NCBI RefSeq assembly: GCF_019753045.1
Contig: NZ_JAIELN010000002.1
Location: 124,001-188,000, forward strand
Direction of reading: 5' to 3'
Origin: Hyphomicrobium sp.
Lineage (GTDB): Bacteria > Pseudomonadota > Alphaproteobacteria > Rhizobiales > Hyphomicrobiaceae
DNA length: 64,000 bases
The translations under genes and the position numbers were made by a program. Each line of letters opens with the position of its first letter. Within the stretch, counting starts at the first letter, position 1. Shown here in pieces: positions 44,830-54,167 of this stretch. The notes beneath the pieces are model-generated. The model was not told where the DNA came from and did not search any database. It saw only the letters and a list, made by a program, of their open reading frames with translations.

Positions 44830-45073
44830 TATCGCGACGGGTATCGCCTCTGTGCGCCTGCTCGACATCGTGCAAGCGGTTGAGCCGCTCGAGGATCGGC
44901 CGAGACGTCATCCAATCCATATCTTCTTGCAGGACTTCCTTCAGAGGTTCGGTCACGCGATCTTTGAAGATCTCGATCCAGTGCTTCTGACGCTCGTCAG
45001 CGAGCACGAACTCTGACCGCTTTCGCGGAAGACGCCGGTTACTCAAATTACTCAAACTCACGGTCATACTCAC
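44789..45073 (-). CDS. Hypothetical cytoplasmic protein
   Basis: 94 residues, basic and hydrophilic, with RQKHWIEIFKDRVTEPLKEV and ERLNRLHDVEQAHRGDTR. It starts inside the stop codon of the upstream gene (overlap 45070-45073), which supports both as a real coupled pair. No family recognised. Confidence 0.5.
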   Translation of the reverse strand: MSMTVSLSNLSNRRLPRKRSEFVLADERQKHWIEIFKDRVTEPLKEVLQEDMDWMTSRPILERLNRLHDVEQAHRGDTRRDIIRPSTRRPGSSK

Positions 45074-45339
45074 TGGGATGTTCCAAACGGCTGCAAATTT
45101 TCAACCGGCCAGACGAAATAGCCATTCGCGGTAACTCCGCGAAGTATCGGTTCCGGGTCTACTCCGAAGGGCGTCACTTCCTGTATGCCCAATGGGAATT
45201 CACCTCTGAAATTCCATCGGCAAATTGTGGGATGCGGTAAGTTTCGCCCCTCGCGATCCAGCGTCACGGCGATCAGTGTGCGAGCCGAATTGACGAATAA
45301 ATACGCCTTCCGGGCGTCGTCCTGTTCGCACTCACTCAT
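45070..45339 (-). CDS. Hypothetical cytoplasmic protein, coupled to the next gene
   Basis: 89 residues from the ATG at 45339 (an upstream start at 45366 is possible). The sequence has a beta-rich look: RKAYLFVNSARTLIAVTLD, PTICRWNFRGEF and ANGYFVWPVENLQPF. Its stop overlaps the following gene by four bases. Function unknown. Confidence 0.55.
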   Translation of the reverse strand: MSECEQDDARKAYLFVNSARTLIAVTLDREGRNLPHPTICRWNFRGEFPLGIQEVTPFGVDPEPILRGVTANGYFVWPVENLQPFGTSQ

Positions 45340-45421
45340 AATGGTTAAATCCTCAGGGTGTCGCATCGGCTCCTTCGGCCGGGACTACGCGAAATAGGCT
45401 GCAGCCTCACGGCCCACCCCC

Positions 45422-45741
45422 AAGGGCAACAAAGGATCATGGAATTGGTTCCACGCGGACGCTGAAACGGGTCAGCGCGGATATTTGCTGACGAGCGAAG
45501 ATCGCTATCTCAAGCCATACGAGATCGCCATCGGGGATATCGGGCAACGCCTCAAAGATGTTCGGGCGGCCTTTTACGGGAATTAGCGGAGACCATTAGC
45601 GCGTCCAAAGCAGGCAAGCCGTCTGAAGCTCTGGATTTCGTCAAGAGCGAACGTGGCAAGGATCTGATGGATCGCATCCGCGTCTTGATCGGCGAGGCAT
45701 TCCAGCGCGTATTCGATATGCGGCGCATCATGCGGCAATGA
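45422..45741 (+). pseudogene. Remnant of a CHASE3 sensor histidine kinase
   Basis: Two adjacent frames carry two consecutive parts of a CHASE3 sensor domain. The first (to a TAG at 45584-45586) reads DAETGQRGYLLTSEDRYLKP and onward; the second (45589 to TGA 45739-45741) reads SEALDFVKSERGKDLMDRIR. CHASE3 domains have exactly the ETGQRGYLLTGD and later RG(K)xLMDxIR elements in this order. There is no start codon, no upstream membrane helix and no kinase domain, so only a frameshifted fragment remains. It lies just upstream of two receiver genes that may once have been partners. Confidence 0.75.
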
Positions 45742-45905
45742 TCGAATTGCCAGCCCGTTATATCGTCCTCAGGCACAATTGCGCATGGAGCAACAATATT
45801 GCGTATACGGAGCAGCTTGGTTTAATTCATGGCGCAAACCATTCACGGGAACTGATCTGGCGCCACGCCGTTTAGCGTTACGCGCGTGGGAGAACGGCAA
45901 TCGAA

Positions 45906-46316
45906 CTGGCACCTGCAGGAAAGGGTGAGGGCCTCACACAGAGTTCGATACTCGTTGTGGAGGATGAGATCCTTATTCGCCTGCACTTGGCAGAGGAATT
46001 GCGGGCCGCTGGATATGTGGTCGTCGAAGCAACCGACAGCCGTGAAGCGATGACTGTGTTGACGAGCCGTGATGATATTGGGCTCGTGCTGACGGATATA
46101 CGCATGCCGGGAAACTTTGACGGCGTGGCTCTTGGCCGTTGGATCCGCACCAAATTTCCGGAAGTCAAAATCGTACTCGTCTCTGCAGAGTTATATGCCG
46201 AAAATTTCATGGAGTTCGACGGCGGCTTCACGAAGCCGGTTCGCGTCAATGAACTGGTGCGTCGCGTGCGGCAATTGCTACCTCAAGCGGAACACGGCGA
46301 TTCGCGCAGTCGTTAA
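45906..46316 (+). CDS. Stand-alone response regulator receiver, start unclear
   Basis: A complete receiver domain: acidic pair in VVEDE, phospho-acceptor Asp in LVLTDIRMPG, Ser in LVSAE and Lys in FTKPV. No output domain. The first conventional start (GTG 45957) falls inside beta strand 1 (ILVVEDE), so translation must begin upstream. The only in-frame candidate after the preceding stop is a CTG at 45906 or a rarer start. The true start may have been lost along with the degraded kinase upstream. Confidence 0.7.
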   Translation: MAPAGKGEGLTQSSILVVEDEILIRLHLAEELRAAGYVVVEATDSREAMTVLTSRDDIGLVLTDIRMPGNFDGVALGRWIRTKFPEVKIVLVSAELYAENFMEFDGGFTKPVRVNELVRRVRQLLPQAEHGDSRSR

Positions 46317-46322
46317 AGATGC

Positions 46323-46733
46323 GTGAAACCTGATGCCAAAAACCCAAGCCTCGCAACGGTATTGATCGTGGATGATGCCGTGCTGGTCCGGATGCCGATC
46401 GCGACTTACCTGCGCGATTGCGGTTACCGGGTAATTGAAGCCGCGAGCAGCGATGAGGCGCTGCTCGTTCTGCAACACCATTCGTCGGTTGACGTTCTGT
46501 TCAGCGACGTCGACGTGCCTGGCGCCATCGACGCGTTTGGTCTTTCTCAATGGGCTCGGAAAAACCGTCCGGAGATAAAAGTCGTTTTGGCAGGTTCTCC
46601 GAAAACCGCTGCGAAGGCGGCGGGCAAGCTCTGCGAAGAGGGGCCCCATCTTGCAAAGCCGTACGAACCCGACGCGGTCGAAGATTACATTCGCCGGCTG
46701 TTAGCCCTTCAAAGCGTCGGCGAGCCCAGCTAG
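46323..46733 (+). CDS. Stand-alone response regulator receiver
   Basis: 136 residues from a GTG six bases after the previous stop. Receiver hallmarks are VLIVDDA, the Asp in LFSDVDVPG, and the Lys in LAKPYEPD; the Thr/Ser switch position reads VVLAGSPK. No output domain, as in single-domain regulators such as CheY or DivK. It is tandem with the preceding receiver and shares its general layout, so duplication is likely. The cognate kinase is not visible apart from the broken CHASE3 fragment. Confidence 0.82.
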   Translation: MKPDAKNPSLATVLIVDDAVLVRMPIATYLRDCGYRVIEAASSDEALLVLQHHSSVDVLFSDVDVPGAIDAFGLSQWARKNRPEIKVVLAGSPKTAAKAAGKLCEEGPHLAKPYEPDAVEDYIRRLLALQSVGEPS

Positions 46734-46922
46734 CGGTACGCATGAGTGGCCCCAAATCCGCCCGCCGTCATTTTCACGAATTTCGGTCTCCCGATGGATG
46801 ACGTCGTGGCACAGCTTGATCAATCGCCTCACGATGGTGGATGAGCGTACCGTCGCGCCTTGCGGACAATCGGGTATGCGCAGTAAATGCAATTATCCAT
46901 GGGCTAACGCGGCGAATCTCAC

Positions 46923-47087
46923 ATGACATTTTTCACCGCCTATTTCGAAGCAATCGACATCATCGCGATCCTTGCGTGCGTTGCGCTGGTCCTTGCGGCG
47001 TTTGTCCGGCGCGAAAACATTTGGCTGGGCGTCCTCGCCGTTGTCGTTATCCTATGGGCCGTAACAAGAATATTCCACATCGTCTAA
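46923..47087 (+). CDS. 54-residue two-helix membrane protein
   Basis: Starts at ATG 46923 and encodes two hydrophobic segments (AIDIIAILACVALVLAAFV and WLGVLAVVVILWAVTRIF) separated by RRENI. No clear ribosome site precedes it. The hydrophobic pattern with a positive-charge turn is unlikely in random sequence, so it is listed with moderate confidence. Function unknown. Confidence 0.45.
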   Translation: MTFFTAYFEAIDIIAILACVALVLAAFVRRENIWLGVLAVVVILWAVTRIFHIV

Positions 47088-47546
47088 ACGGCCTTTTCTG
47101 CGAATTCAGTGGAAGCATCGCAGTGCGGCGAGCTGCGATCTGGACTTTGCTTGCTCGAAGATGCAACTCGACAAAGGCTTTTGACGGCGATCGCATATTT
47201 CGAGGAGCCGCATCGAAAGAATGTTGAAGGCCGTGCGAGCCGTAAGAAAATTTCTTTGATCGCACGAAACGTCTTGCTCCACATTCGGGGCGCGCGCGAT
47301 GACGCCCGAAGCCTCCGCATCCGCAACAAGCTCTTCCAGGCTTTTGCTTGGGGATGACGCGCCGAAGGATCGCCCGCGCTAGATGCCGGGAAGAGCGCGC
47401 CAAGGCCGCAAGAAGTCACTTGCCTGCTTTGATGAGAGCGATCGGATGCTATAACTTTTTTCCATCGGCCACCGCTGGGGCGGGCGCTTCTTGTTCCGCC
47501 TTCCAGCCGATCATCGTCAGAACCAAACTGCACTAGAGGATATCGC
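47088..47546. other. Region without a convincing gene
   Basis: A 459-base stretch before tex. One frame (GTG 47109 to 47357) could encode 82 residues with TRQRLLTAIAYFEEPHRKN, but it lacks a ribosome site and any family likeness. Antisense frames look like shadows. Nothing else is seen; the tex promoter should lie at its right end. Confidence 0.4.
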
Positions 47547-49847
47547 TTGGACTCGATCAACACCCGCATCGCCAAAGAGCTTAACGTTCAGGTTAGCCAA
47601 GTAACGGCCGCCGTCGAACTCCTCGGCGATGGCGCGACTGTGCCGTTCATCGCACGTTATCGCAAAGAGAAGACCGGCGGCCTCGATGATACGCAGTTGC
47701 GCAAGCTCGAAGAGCGCCTTGGATACCTGACCGAACTCGAAGGCCGGCGCGCTGCGGTGCTCAAGAGCATGACCGAACAAGGCAAGCTCACGCCGGAACT
47801 CGAACGAGCACTCCGCGCGGCCGATACCAAGGTCGAACTGGAAGACCTCTACGCACCGTTCAAACCCAAGCGGCGAACAAAAGCTCAAATCGCGCGCGAA
47901 GCCGGACTTGAACCTCTGGCCGGCGCGCTGATCGCCAATCCGTCGCTCGATCCATCGAGAGAGGCAGAAAAGTTCGTCGCTGCCGATAAGGGCGTGAGCG
48001 ATGCCAAGACGGCGCTGGATGGCGCGCGTTTCATTCTCATCGAGCGGATGACTGAGAACGCCAAGCTCGTCGGCGATTTGCGCCAGTGGCTTTGGTCGAC
48101 AGGGCTTGTCACGTCGAAAGTGCTGAAAGGCAAAGAAACCGAAGGGGCCAAATTTTCCGATTACTTCGATTTTCGTCAGGCGGCCCGCCAAATCCCGTCG
48201 CATCGCGCCTTGGCACTTTTGCGTGGCCGCAACGAAGGATTTCTCGACCTCGATCTCGATGTCGAATTGGAGCCGGGACAGCCGCATCCCGCCGAAGCAA
48301 AAATCATGACGGCGTTCAACATTGCCGAGCGTAATCGCGCAGCCGACAAATGGCTGATCGAAACGGCCAAGCTCGCCTGGAAAACCCGATTGCATGGCTC
48401 GCTTGCCGCCGATCTTTTGGCGCGCATAAAGGAAGACTCCGACACTGCCGCCATCGGCGTTTTCAAAACGAACCTCAAGGATCTCTTGCTGGCGGCGCCC
48501 GGTGGAGCGCGCGTGACGATGGGGCTTGATCCCGGCATACGCACCGGCGTCAAGGTCGCCGTCGTCGATCAGACCGGCAAGGTTCTCGAGACCACAACCG
48601 TCTATCCCCACGAGCCGCGCAACGATTGGAACGGCGCACTGGCTACTCTGGCCGCGCTCAGCATGAAACATAAGGTCGATATCATCGCCATCGGCAATGG
48701 AACCGCGAGCCGTGAAACGGACAAGCTTGCCGGCGACTTGATGAAGAAAATGCCAGACCTCAAGCTCACGAAAGTGATGGTCTCGGAAGCGGGCGCGTCC
48801 GTCTATTCCGCATCCGAGATCGGTGCACAAGAGTTTCCGAACCTCGATGTTTCTCTGCGCGGCGCCGTGTCGATCGCACGCCGTTTGCAGGATCCGTTGG
48901 CGGAACTCGTGAAAATCGAACCGAAAGCCATCGGCGTTGGCCAATATCAGCACGACGTCAACCAGACCGAGCTTGCGCGTTCACTCGATGCCGTGGTCGA
49001 GGATTGCGTGAACTCCGTTGGTGTCGATATCAATATGGCGTCGGCGCCGCTGTTGGCGCGCGTTGCCGGACTGAACGCAACGATCGCAAGCAATATCGTC
49101 TTGCACCGGAACGAGAACGGCGCCTTCAAGAGACGTACGGAAATCAAAAAAGTCGCGCGCCTCGGGCCGAAAGCCTACGAGCAGGCGGCTGGCTTCTTGC
49201 GCATCGCGAATGGTGCCAACCCGCTCGATGCTTCCGCGGTTCACCCGGAGGCTTACGAGGTTGTCGAGCGCATCGCAAAAGAGATGAAGCGGCCGATCAA
49301 GGCGATGATTGGCGACAGCGCCTTTCTGAAGTCTCTGAACCCCAAGCAGTTCGCCGACGAGCGCTTCGGTACGCCGACCGTTGTGGACATTCTGGCCGAG
49401 CTCGAAAAACCCGGCCGCGATCCCCGTCCCGAGTTCAAGACCGCCGAGTTCAAGGAGGGCGTCGAGAAAATCGCGGATTTGCGACCAGGCATGATGCTCG
49501 AGGGTGTGGTGACGAATGTGACGGCGTTCGGCGCCTTCGTCGATGTTGGCGTGCATCAAGACGGGCTGGTCCACATATCGGAACTCGCCGACAAGTTCGT
49601 GAAGGATCCGCGCGAGGTGGTCAAAGCAGGCGACGTGGTGAAGGTTCGCGTGAAAGACGTCGACGTCGACCGCAAGCGCGTGGCGCTCACGATGAAGTCC
49701 GGAGCAATCGAGACTCACTCGCCCCCGCGCGATCCCCGTTCCGATGTCCGTCGCTCAAACACACCAGTGTCGAGCACGAAAGTTCCCGAGGGAGAATCGG
49801 CACTCGCCGCAGCTCTCCGCCGCGCACGCGAATCTGGAAAGAGCTGA
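47547..49847 (+). CDS. tex: Transcription accessory protein Tex
   Basis: 766 residues from a TTG behind GAGGAT. The Tex order is visible. An N-terminal helical part has [21 protein letters not shown] YqgF/RNase H-like domain has LGLDPG-type [16 protein letters not shown] near 325-345. Helix-hairpin-helix segments ([20 protein letters not shown]) follow, and a C-terminal S1 RNA-binding domain ([20 protein letters not shown], about 650-720). Tex is a conserved RNA-binding factor linked to transcription and RNA quality control. The short tail after S1 is basic. Confidence 0.95.
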   Translation: MDSINTRIAKELNVQVSQVTAAVELLGDGATVPFIARYRKEKTGGLDDTQLRKLEERLGYLTELEGRRAAVLKSMTEQGKLTPELERALRAADTKVELEDLYAPFKPKRRTKAQIAREAGLEPLAGALIANPSLDPSREAEKFVAADKGVSDAKTALDGARFILIERMTENAKLVGDLRQWLWSTGLVTSKVLKGKETEGAKFSDYFDFRQAARQIPSHRALALLRGRNEGFLDLDLDVELEPGQPHPAEAKIMTAFNIAERNRAADKWLIETAKLAWKTRLHGSLAADLLARIKEDSDTAAIGVFKTNLKDLLLAAPGGARVTMGLDPGIRTGVKVAVVDQTGKVLETTTVYPHEPRNDWNGALATLAALSMKHKVDIIAIGNGTASRETDKLAGDLMKKMPDLKLTKVMVSEAGASVYSASEIGAQEFPNLDVSLRGAVSIARRLQDPLAELVKIEPKAIGVGQYQHDVNQTELARSLDAVVEDCVNSVGVDINMASAPLLARVAGLNATIASNIVLHRNENGAFKRRTEIKKVARLGPKAYEQAAGFLRIANGANPLDASAVHPEAYEVVERIAKEMKRPIKAMIGDSAFLKSLNPKQFADERFGTPTVVDILAELEKPGRDPRPEFKTAEFKEGVEKIADLRPGMMLEGVVTNVTAFGAFVDVGVHQDGLVHISELADKFVKDPREVVKAGDVVKVRVKDVDVDRKRVALTMKSGAIETHSPPRDPRSDVRRSNTPVSSTKVPEGESALAAALRRARESGKS

Positions 49848-49883
49848 GGAGATCGCGCAGCATCCCTTCCGCGGTTGAGGCCT

Positions 49884-50786
49884 TCAGCCCTGGCCTAATT
49901 CGAACTTCTTGTAGTGCTCGAGAATGAATGCCTCGAAGGCCTTGGCCGCCGGTTTGAGCCGCTCGATCGGCGGTGTCGTGACGTAATAGGGATGCGCCAT
50001 TGGAACGGTTTGGTTCGTCAATCGAACCAAACGGCCTTCTCTGAGATCGGTGCCGATCGTCAGCATATCCCCCATGGCGATCCCGGCTCCCGCGCGGGCG
50101 GCCTGGATCGTCAGGTGAGCGCCATCGAAATATATGCCTCTCATCAGGCTTGGGATGGCGACACCGCAGCTGATGAACCAGCGAGTCCACGTATCGGTGT
50201 TGTGCTCGTGGATGATGGTGTAATCAAGCAGATCCTTCGGCCGCACATTCTTCTGATGCGCGATGGAGAGCCGCGGACTGCAGACCGGAAAAAAATCGGA
50301 CTGCCCGAGCAGCGTCACGCGCCGTCCCGCCTGCTCCGCGCTACCGTATGAAATCGCAATATCCGGATGCTCGATTGGGCTCGGTTGATGCCAGGGGTTC
50401 GTCATCATCCTTATCTTGACCCGCGGAAACATGAGGATGAACTCGCCAATGAGTTCCGCCAGCCAATTCGCGCCGAGACCCGGCACGCTCACGATAACAA
50501 GATTGCCCTCGAACTCTTGGCCTCTGAACTCTGCGATGGCGCCGGAGATGCGATCAAATCCGGCTTGAACCGCCTCCAGAAGGCGGTCGCCTGCGTCGGT
50601 GAGCTTCATCGGGCGCGTCGTGCGATCGAAGAGAACGACCCCAAGTTGGTCTTCAAGGCCTCTGATGTGATGACTGATCGCTGCGTGCGTTACGCCAAGT
50701 TCGTCGGCGGCCAAAGTGAGGCTCTTGAATTGCGCAGCGGCCTCGAAAGCTCGGAAAGCGTGGAGGGGCAGTCGCGATCTCTTCAT
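49884..50786 (-). CDS. LysR-type transcriptional regulator
   Basis: 300 residues from the ATG at 50786 behind GGAG; the extension to 50846 is rejected. The N-terminal helix-turn-helix is of GcvA style: LPLHAFRAFEAAAQFKSLTL, then ELGVTHAAISHHIRGLEDQL and LFDRTTRPMKLTDAG. A periplasmic-binding-like effector domain follows. It is divergent from the guanidino/ABC/SDR operon with about 157 bases between starts, so it is the likely activator of that operon. Confidence 0.9.
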   Translation of the reverse strand: MKRSRLPLHAFRAFEAAAQFKSLTLAADELGVTHAAISHHIRGLEDQLGVVLFDRTTRPMKLTDAGDRLLEAVQAGFDRISGAIAEFRGQEFEGNLVIVSVPGLGANWLAELIGEFILMFPRVKIRMMTNPWHQPSPIEHPDIAISYGSAEQAGRRVTLLGQSDFFPVCSPRLSIAHQKNVRPKDLLDYTIIHEHNTDTWTRWFISCGVAIPSLMRGIYFDGAHLTIQAARAGAGIAMGDMLTIGTDLREGRLVRLTNQTVPMAHPYYVTTPPIERLKPAAKAFEAFILEHYKKFELGQG

Positions 50787-50943
50787 CTGCCTATTCTCCG
50801 GGCATCGACGAAATGTGCCTGCATAGTTTCCCTGCAGATGGCCCATTGTAAATTCAGTTTACACAGGACGGATATTTTTCTCAATTGCAGCAAGTTCATT
50901 TGCATTTAGCCTGGGCGTGAAGAAACGCCGATGGGACGGGACA

Positions 50944-51885
50944 ATGCCAGCAGACGGTCAGTTGAATGAGACGTTGACGAAAGAGCAGGGGGCCAACAGC
51001 GGCGACGCGCAACTCCAGTGGGGCATCACTGCGCAAACCGGCGTTCTCACCGATGTCCTGCTCGGAAAACCCGACTATTTCGAATGGACCAAGCTCAACG
51101 CGATTTCAGATGTGGCCCAGGAAAACCAGGAGCGCATGGGCTACGTCTTCGACAAGCAGAAGGCCATGCGTCAGCACCGTCAGATGGTCGACATCTACGA
51201 GGCCAATGGCGTCCGCTGTCACTTCGTTGAAGCCGACGAGGGCCTGAAGGCGAGCGTATTTACCCGCGATTCAAGCTTCATGACGCCATGGGGCGCCGTC
51301 GTCGCAAGCATCCAGACGCCGCCGCGCCGCCGGGACTATGCCGTGGTCTCCGAATTCTATCGCAACGCCGGCGTTCCAATTTGGAAATGGGTCACGGCCG
51401 GTCACTTCGAAGGCGGCGATTTCGTCATCCTGAAGCCGGGCGTCGCTCTTCTTGGATACTCCGGTAGCCGCTCGACCAAGGAAGGCGCTGAGCAGGTCGC
51501 GGGCTGGATAAGAGATAAAGGATGGGAAGTCTTCGTCGTGCCGATCCCGCACCAGTTCGTGCATATGGATGCCGTTGTCGTAATGCTCGAGAAAGGCCTC
51601 GCGCTGATCTGCGAAGACGCACTACCGGCATACGCCCTCGACTTCATCAAATCGAAGCACGGGATCAAATCCATCCGCGTCGAATACGCTGACTGCGTCC
51701 AGCTCGGCGGCAATCTCGTCAGCTTGGGCAACAAGCGCGTGCTCTCGATGGCACATAATCTCAACGTCAATGCGCGCCTGAAGGACGAAGGCTTCGAGGT
51801 GTTCGCGGTCGACTATGACATGTTCGCGCTCGGCGGTGGCGGCGTCCACTGTTCGTGCCACGAGCTGAGACGGCTACCGGAATGA
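50944..51885 (+). CDS. Guanidino-modifying enzyme (amidinotransferase/DDAH-like)
   Basis: 313 residues from the ATG at 50944; a GTG nine codons earlier is possible. It has the five-bladed propeller guanidino enzyme pattern: FTRDSSFMTPWGAVV (from 106), EGGD (156-159), catalytic His207 in VHMDA, and active-site Cys303 in GGGVHCSCHELRR. Known members convert dimethylarginine to citrulline and dimethylamine, arginine to citrulline, or agmatine-type compounds. Which one this is cannot be told by eye. It is the first gene of an operon with a polyamine-type ABC importer and two dehydrogenases, so it probably cleaves an imported guanidino or similar compound. Confidence 0.83.
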   Translation: MPADGQLNETLTKEQGANSGDAQLQWGITAQTGVLTDVLLGKPDYFEWTKLNAISDVAQENQERMGYVFDKQKAMRQHRQMVDIYEANGVRCHFVEADEGLKASVFTRDSSFMTPWGAVVASIQTPPRRRDYAVVSEFYRNAGVPIWKWVTAGHFEGGDFVILKPGVALLGYSGSRSTKEGAEQVAGWIRDKGWEVFVVPIPHQFVHMDAVVVMLEKGLALICEDALPAYALDFIKSKHGIKSIRVEYADCVQLGGNLVSLGNKRVLSMAHNLNVNARLKDEGFEVFAVDYDMFALGGGGVHCSCHELRRLPE

Positions 51886-51954
51886 GGACGGCGCAAACAA
51901 GCACGCAAGTCTAACGCAAGGATCTTCGAAAATCTTTTTGACGAGGGGGGACGG

Positions 51955-53100
51955 ATGAAGTCGGATACTGCAAAGCCTGATGGTGTAACGCGCGTTCTGC
52001 AATACGTCTCTCTCGATCGCCGCCAGTTGCTGAAAGGCGCTGCTGGTCTTGGGCTTGTGGGAGCGGCAGGGTTGCGTAGCGGCACGGCATCCGCCGCGAC
52101 CGCGCTCAAGTACCTCGGTTGGGAAGGCTACGATTCGTTTCTGGCTGCAGGCGATTTCGGCAAGTCCGATGGTTTGACCTTGCAAAAGACGTTCATATCG
52201 AGCGCCGACGAGGTCATCGCAAAGCTGCGGCTCGGATCGTCACAACTCGACATCTGTACGCCCTACTTCATTCACGATGGCTTTCTCGCCGAGCAGGGAA
52301 TGCTGGAGCCGATCGATCTCGCCAAGATTCCGAACTTTTCGAAGATCAACGCCACGATCCTCCGCTACTGCGAGCCGAACATGAAGGTGAAGGACCATTG
52401 GTACGCGGTGCCGATGACCTATGGCTCGATCTGCATGCTCTACAACGCCGATCTCGCGGCCACGCCGACGTCGTGGACGGACATGCTTAAGCCTGAATAC
52501 AAAGGAAAATGTGCGATCACCGCAGACTACGTCGGCAACATCTTTGCCTGGGCGCGCGTCGCGGGCATCGAGCAGCCGAACCGGATGACGAAAGCCGAGC
52601 TGACAAAGGTCACCGATCTGCTGATCGATCTCAAGCGCAATCACTTGCGCACGATAGCGCCAAGTTATGGCGATCTGGTTCAGCTTCTGTCGAGCAAGGA
52701 AGTGGTCATCAGTCAGGGTTGGGAGCCCGTACCGACCTGGGTCGGCGAAGCCGCGAAGATCAAGGTCGCCTATCCCAAGGAAAAGAGCATGGGCTTCATC
52801 GAGGGGTATGCCATCGGCAAGGGCGCCGCTCACGTCGATGAGGCGCATCGCTTCATCAACAATGCTCTATCGAAGGACGGACAGCTCGCCGGTGCGACCG
52901 CGAACTCGATGCCGGTTGTAACCGATGAAGCCATGCAGGCGACGGACGCGGCGAACAAAGCCATTTACGACTACGACCATCTTGACGACTATCTGGCCCA
53001 AAAGACGATGATTGTTCCGATGTATCCGCTCGAGAGCAACGGCGACTTGGCTATCTGGGACAATTATCAGGAAGCATGGGAGAAGGTGCTCAAGAGTTGA
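51955..53100 (+). CDS. ABC transporter substrate-binding protein, polyamine (PotD) type
   Basis: 381 residues. The N-terminus has a twin-arginine-like signal (DRRQLLKGAAGLGLVG) and a cleavage region near ASAAT. The mature protein resembles PotD/PotF-type binding proteins: LKYLGWEGYDS, LDICTPYFIHDGFLAEQGML, YAVPMTYGSICMLYN and MGFIEGYAIGKGAAH. It follows the guanidino enzyme by 69 bases, and its stop overlaps the ATPase start by one base. Ligand unknown; a cationic polyamine or guanidine is inferred. Confidence 0.9.
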   Translation: MKSDTAKPDGVTRVLQYVSLDRRQLLKGAAGLGLVGAAGLRSGTASAATALKYLGWEGYDSFLAAGDFGKSDGLTLQKTFISSADEVIAKLRLGSSQLDICTPYFIHDGFLAEQGMLEPIDLAKIPNFSKINATILRYCEPNMKVKDHWYAVPMTYGSICMLYNADLAATPTSWTDMLKPEYKGKCAITADYVGNIFAWARVAGIEQPNRMTKAELTKVTDLLIDLKRNHLRTIAPSYGDLVQLLSSKEVVISQGWEPVPTWVGEAAKIKVAYPKEKSMGFIEGYAIGKGAAHVDEAHRFINNALSKDGQLAGATANSMPVVTDEAMQATDAANKAIYDYDHLDDYLAQKTMIVPMYPLESNGDLAIWDNYQEAWEKVLKS

Positions 53101-54167
53101 TGTTGTCCGCAAGTGAGCACACGCCGCTATTGCGACTAACTGGAATTTCCAAGTCCTTCGGCACCCAAGCGGCGCTTCATCCGCTCGATCTGTCGGTCGC
53201 TCGCGGAGATTTCGTGGCGCTGCTTGGGCCTTCAGGTTGCGGCAAGACCACACTTCTTCGCGTCATCGGCGGCTTTCTTCGTTCCGACCAGGGAAGGGTC
53301 GAGATCAACGGCGCGGATGTGACGGACCTGGGTCCCGAGCAACGGCCAACGAATATGGTGTTTCAAGGATACGGGCTCTTTCCCCACATGACTGTGCGGC
53401 AGAATGTTGCCTATGGCCTGAAGATCGCGCGCACTCCGGCTGAGAAGCTGAGCCAGGCCGTGGGCGAGATACTCGAAATGATGCACATTTCTGGGCTCTC
53501 CGACCGTCTGCCGCGCGCGCTTTCCGGCGGTCAGCAACAGCGCGTCGCGCTGGCGCGCGCACTCGTCATGAAGCCGAGCGTTCTTCTGCTGGACGAGCCG
53601 CTGGCCGCACTCGATCTACAACTCCGCAAGTCCATGCAAATCGAATTGCGGAATCTTCATCGCGAGATCGGCGGCACCTTCATCTGCGTGACGCATGACC
53701 AGGGTGAGGCGATTGCGCTGGCCAACCGCGTCGCCGTGATGAACGCGGGGCGGATCGTTCAAGAGGGAACACCGGAAGACATCTATCAGCGCCCCTCGAA
53801 CGCCTTCGTTGCGGGCTTCGTCGGCGAAAGCAACATCCTTTCACTAACGCGGCAATCCGGAAGCTGCCTCTTGGCGGGCAATATCATTCCATCGTCCGGG
53901 CCCGATGGCACAGTCGCGATGATGATCAGACCCGATGACATAAGCTTGGTTGAGGTCAAGCCGGCGGCCGACATCTCGCTATACGGACAACTCACCGACG
54001 CCGTCTTCATGGGCGACCATGTGAAGCTGATCGTTGCGGCCGAGACGGGCGATATGCTCACGGTGCATCGGTCTCGTCAGGCATGGCACAGCGACCCGAT
54101 CGAAAGTGGCAAGCGAATATTTGCGTCTTGGTCGCGCGATGCCTGCCACATTCTGGAACAGTCATGA
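53100..54167 (+). CDS. ABC transporter ATPase, PotA type
   Basis: 355 residues from the ATG at 53100, which overlaps the previous TGA. Walker A GPSGCGKTTLL, Q-loop VFQGYGLFPHM, signature LSGGQQQRVALARAL, Walker B VLLLDEPLAALD, switch His in VTHDQ, and a C-terminal TOBE domain. Its 3' end overlaps the first permease gene by four bases. It powers the importer encoded by the four adjacent genes. Confidence 0.93.
   Translation: MLSASEHTPLLRLTGISKSFGTQAALHPLDLSVARGDFVALLGPSGCGKTTLLRVIGGFLRSDQGRVEINGADVTDLGPEQRPTNMVFQGYGLFPHMTVRQNVAYGLKIARTPAEKLSQAVGEILEMMHISGLSDRLPRALSGGQQQRVALARALVMKPSVLLLDEPLAALDLQLRKSMQIELRNLHREIGGTFICVTHDQGEAIALANRVAVMNAGRIVQEGTPEDIYQRPSNAFVAGFVGESNILSLTRQSGSCLLAGNIIPSSGPDGTVAMMIRPDDISLVEVKPAADISLYGQLTDAVFMGDHVKLIVAAETGDMLTVHRSRQAWHSDPIESGKRIFASWSRDACHILEQS

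Noticed and set aside
47109-47357. 82-residue open frame before tex
   Set aside because: No ribosome site and no likeness to any family; noted only in the intergenic entry.
47517-48953. 478-residue open frame on the - strand
   Set aside because: It covers the 5' half of tex on the wrong strand and has no family pattern.
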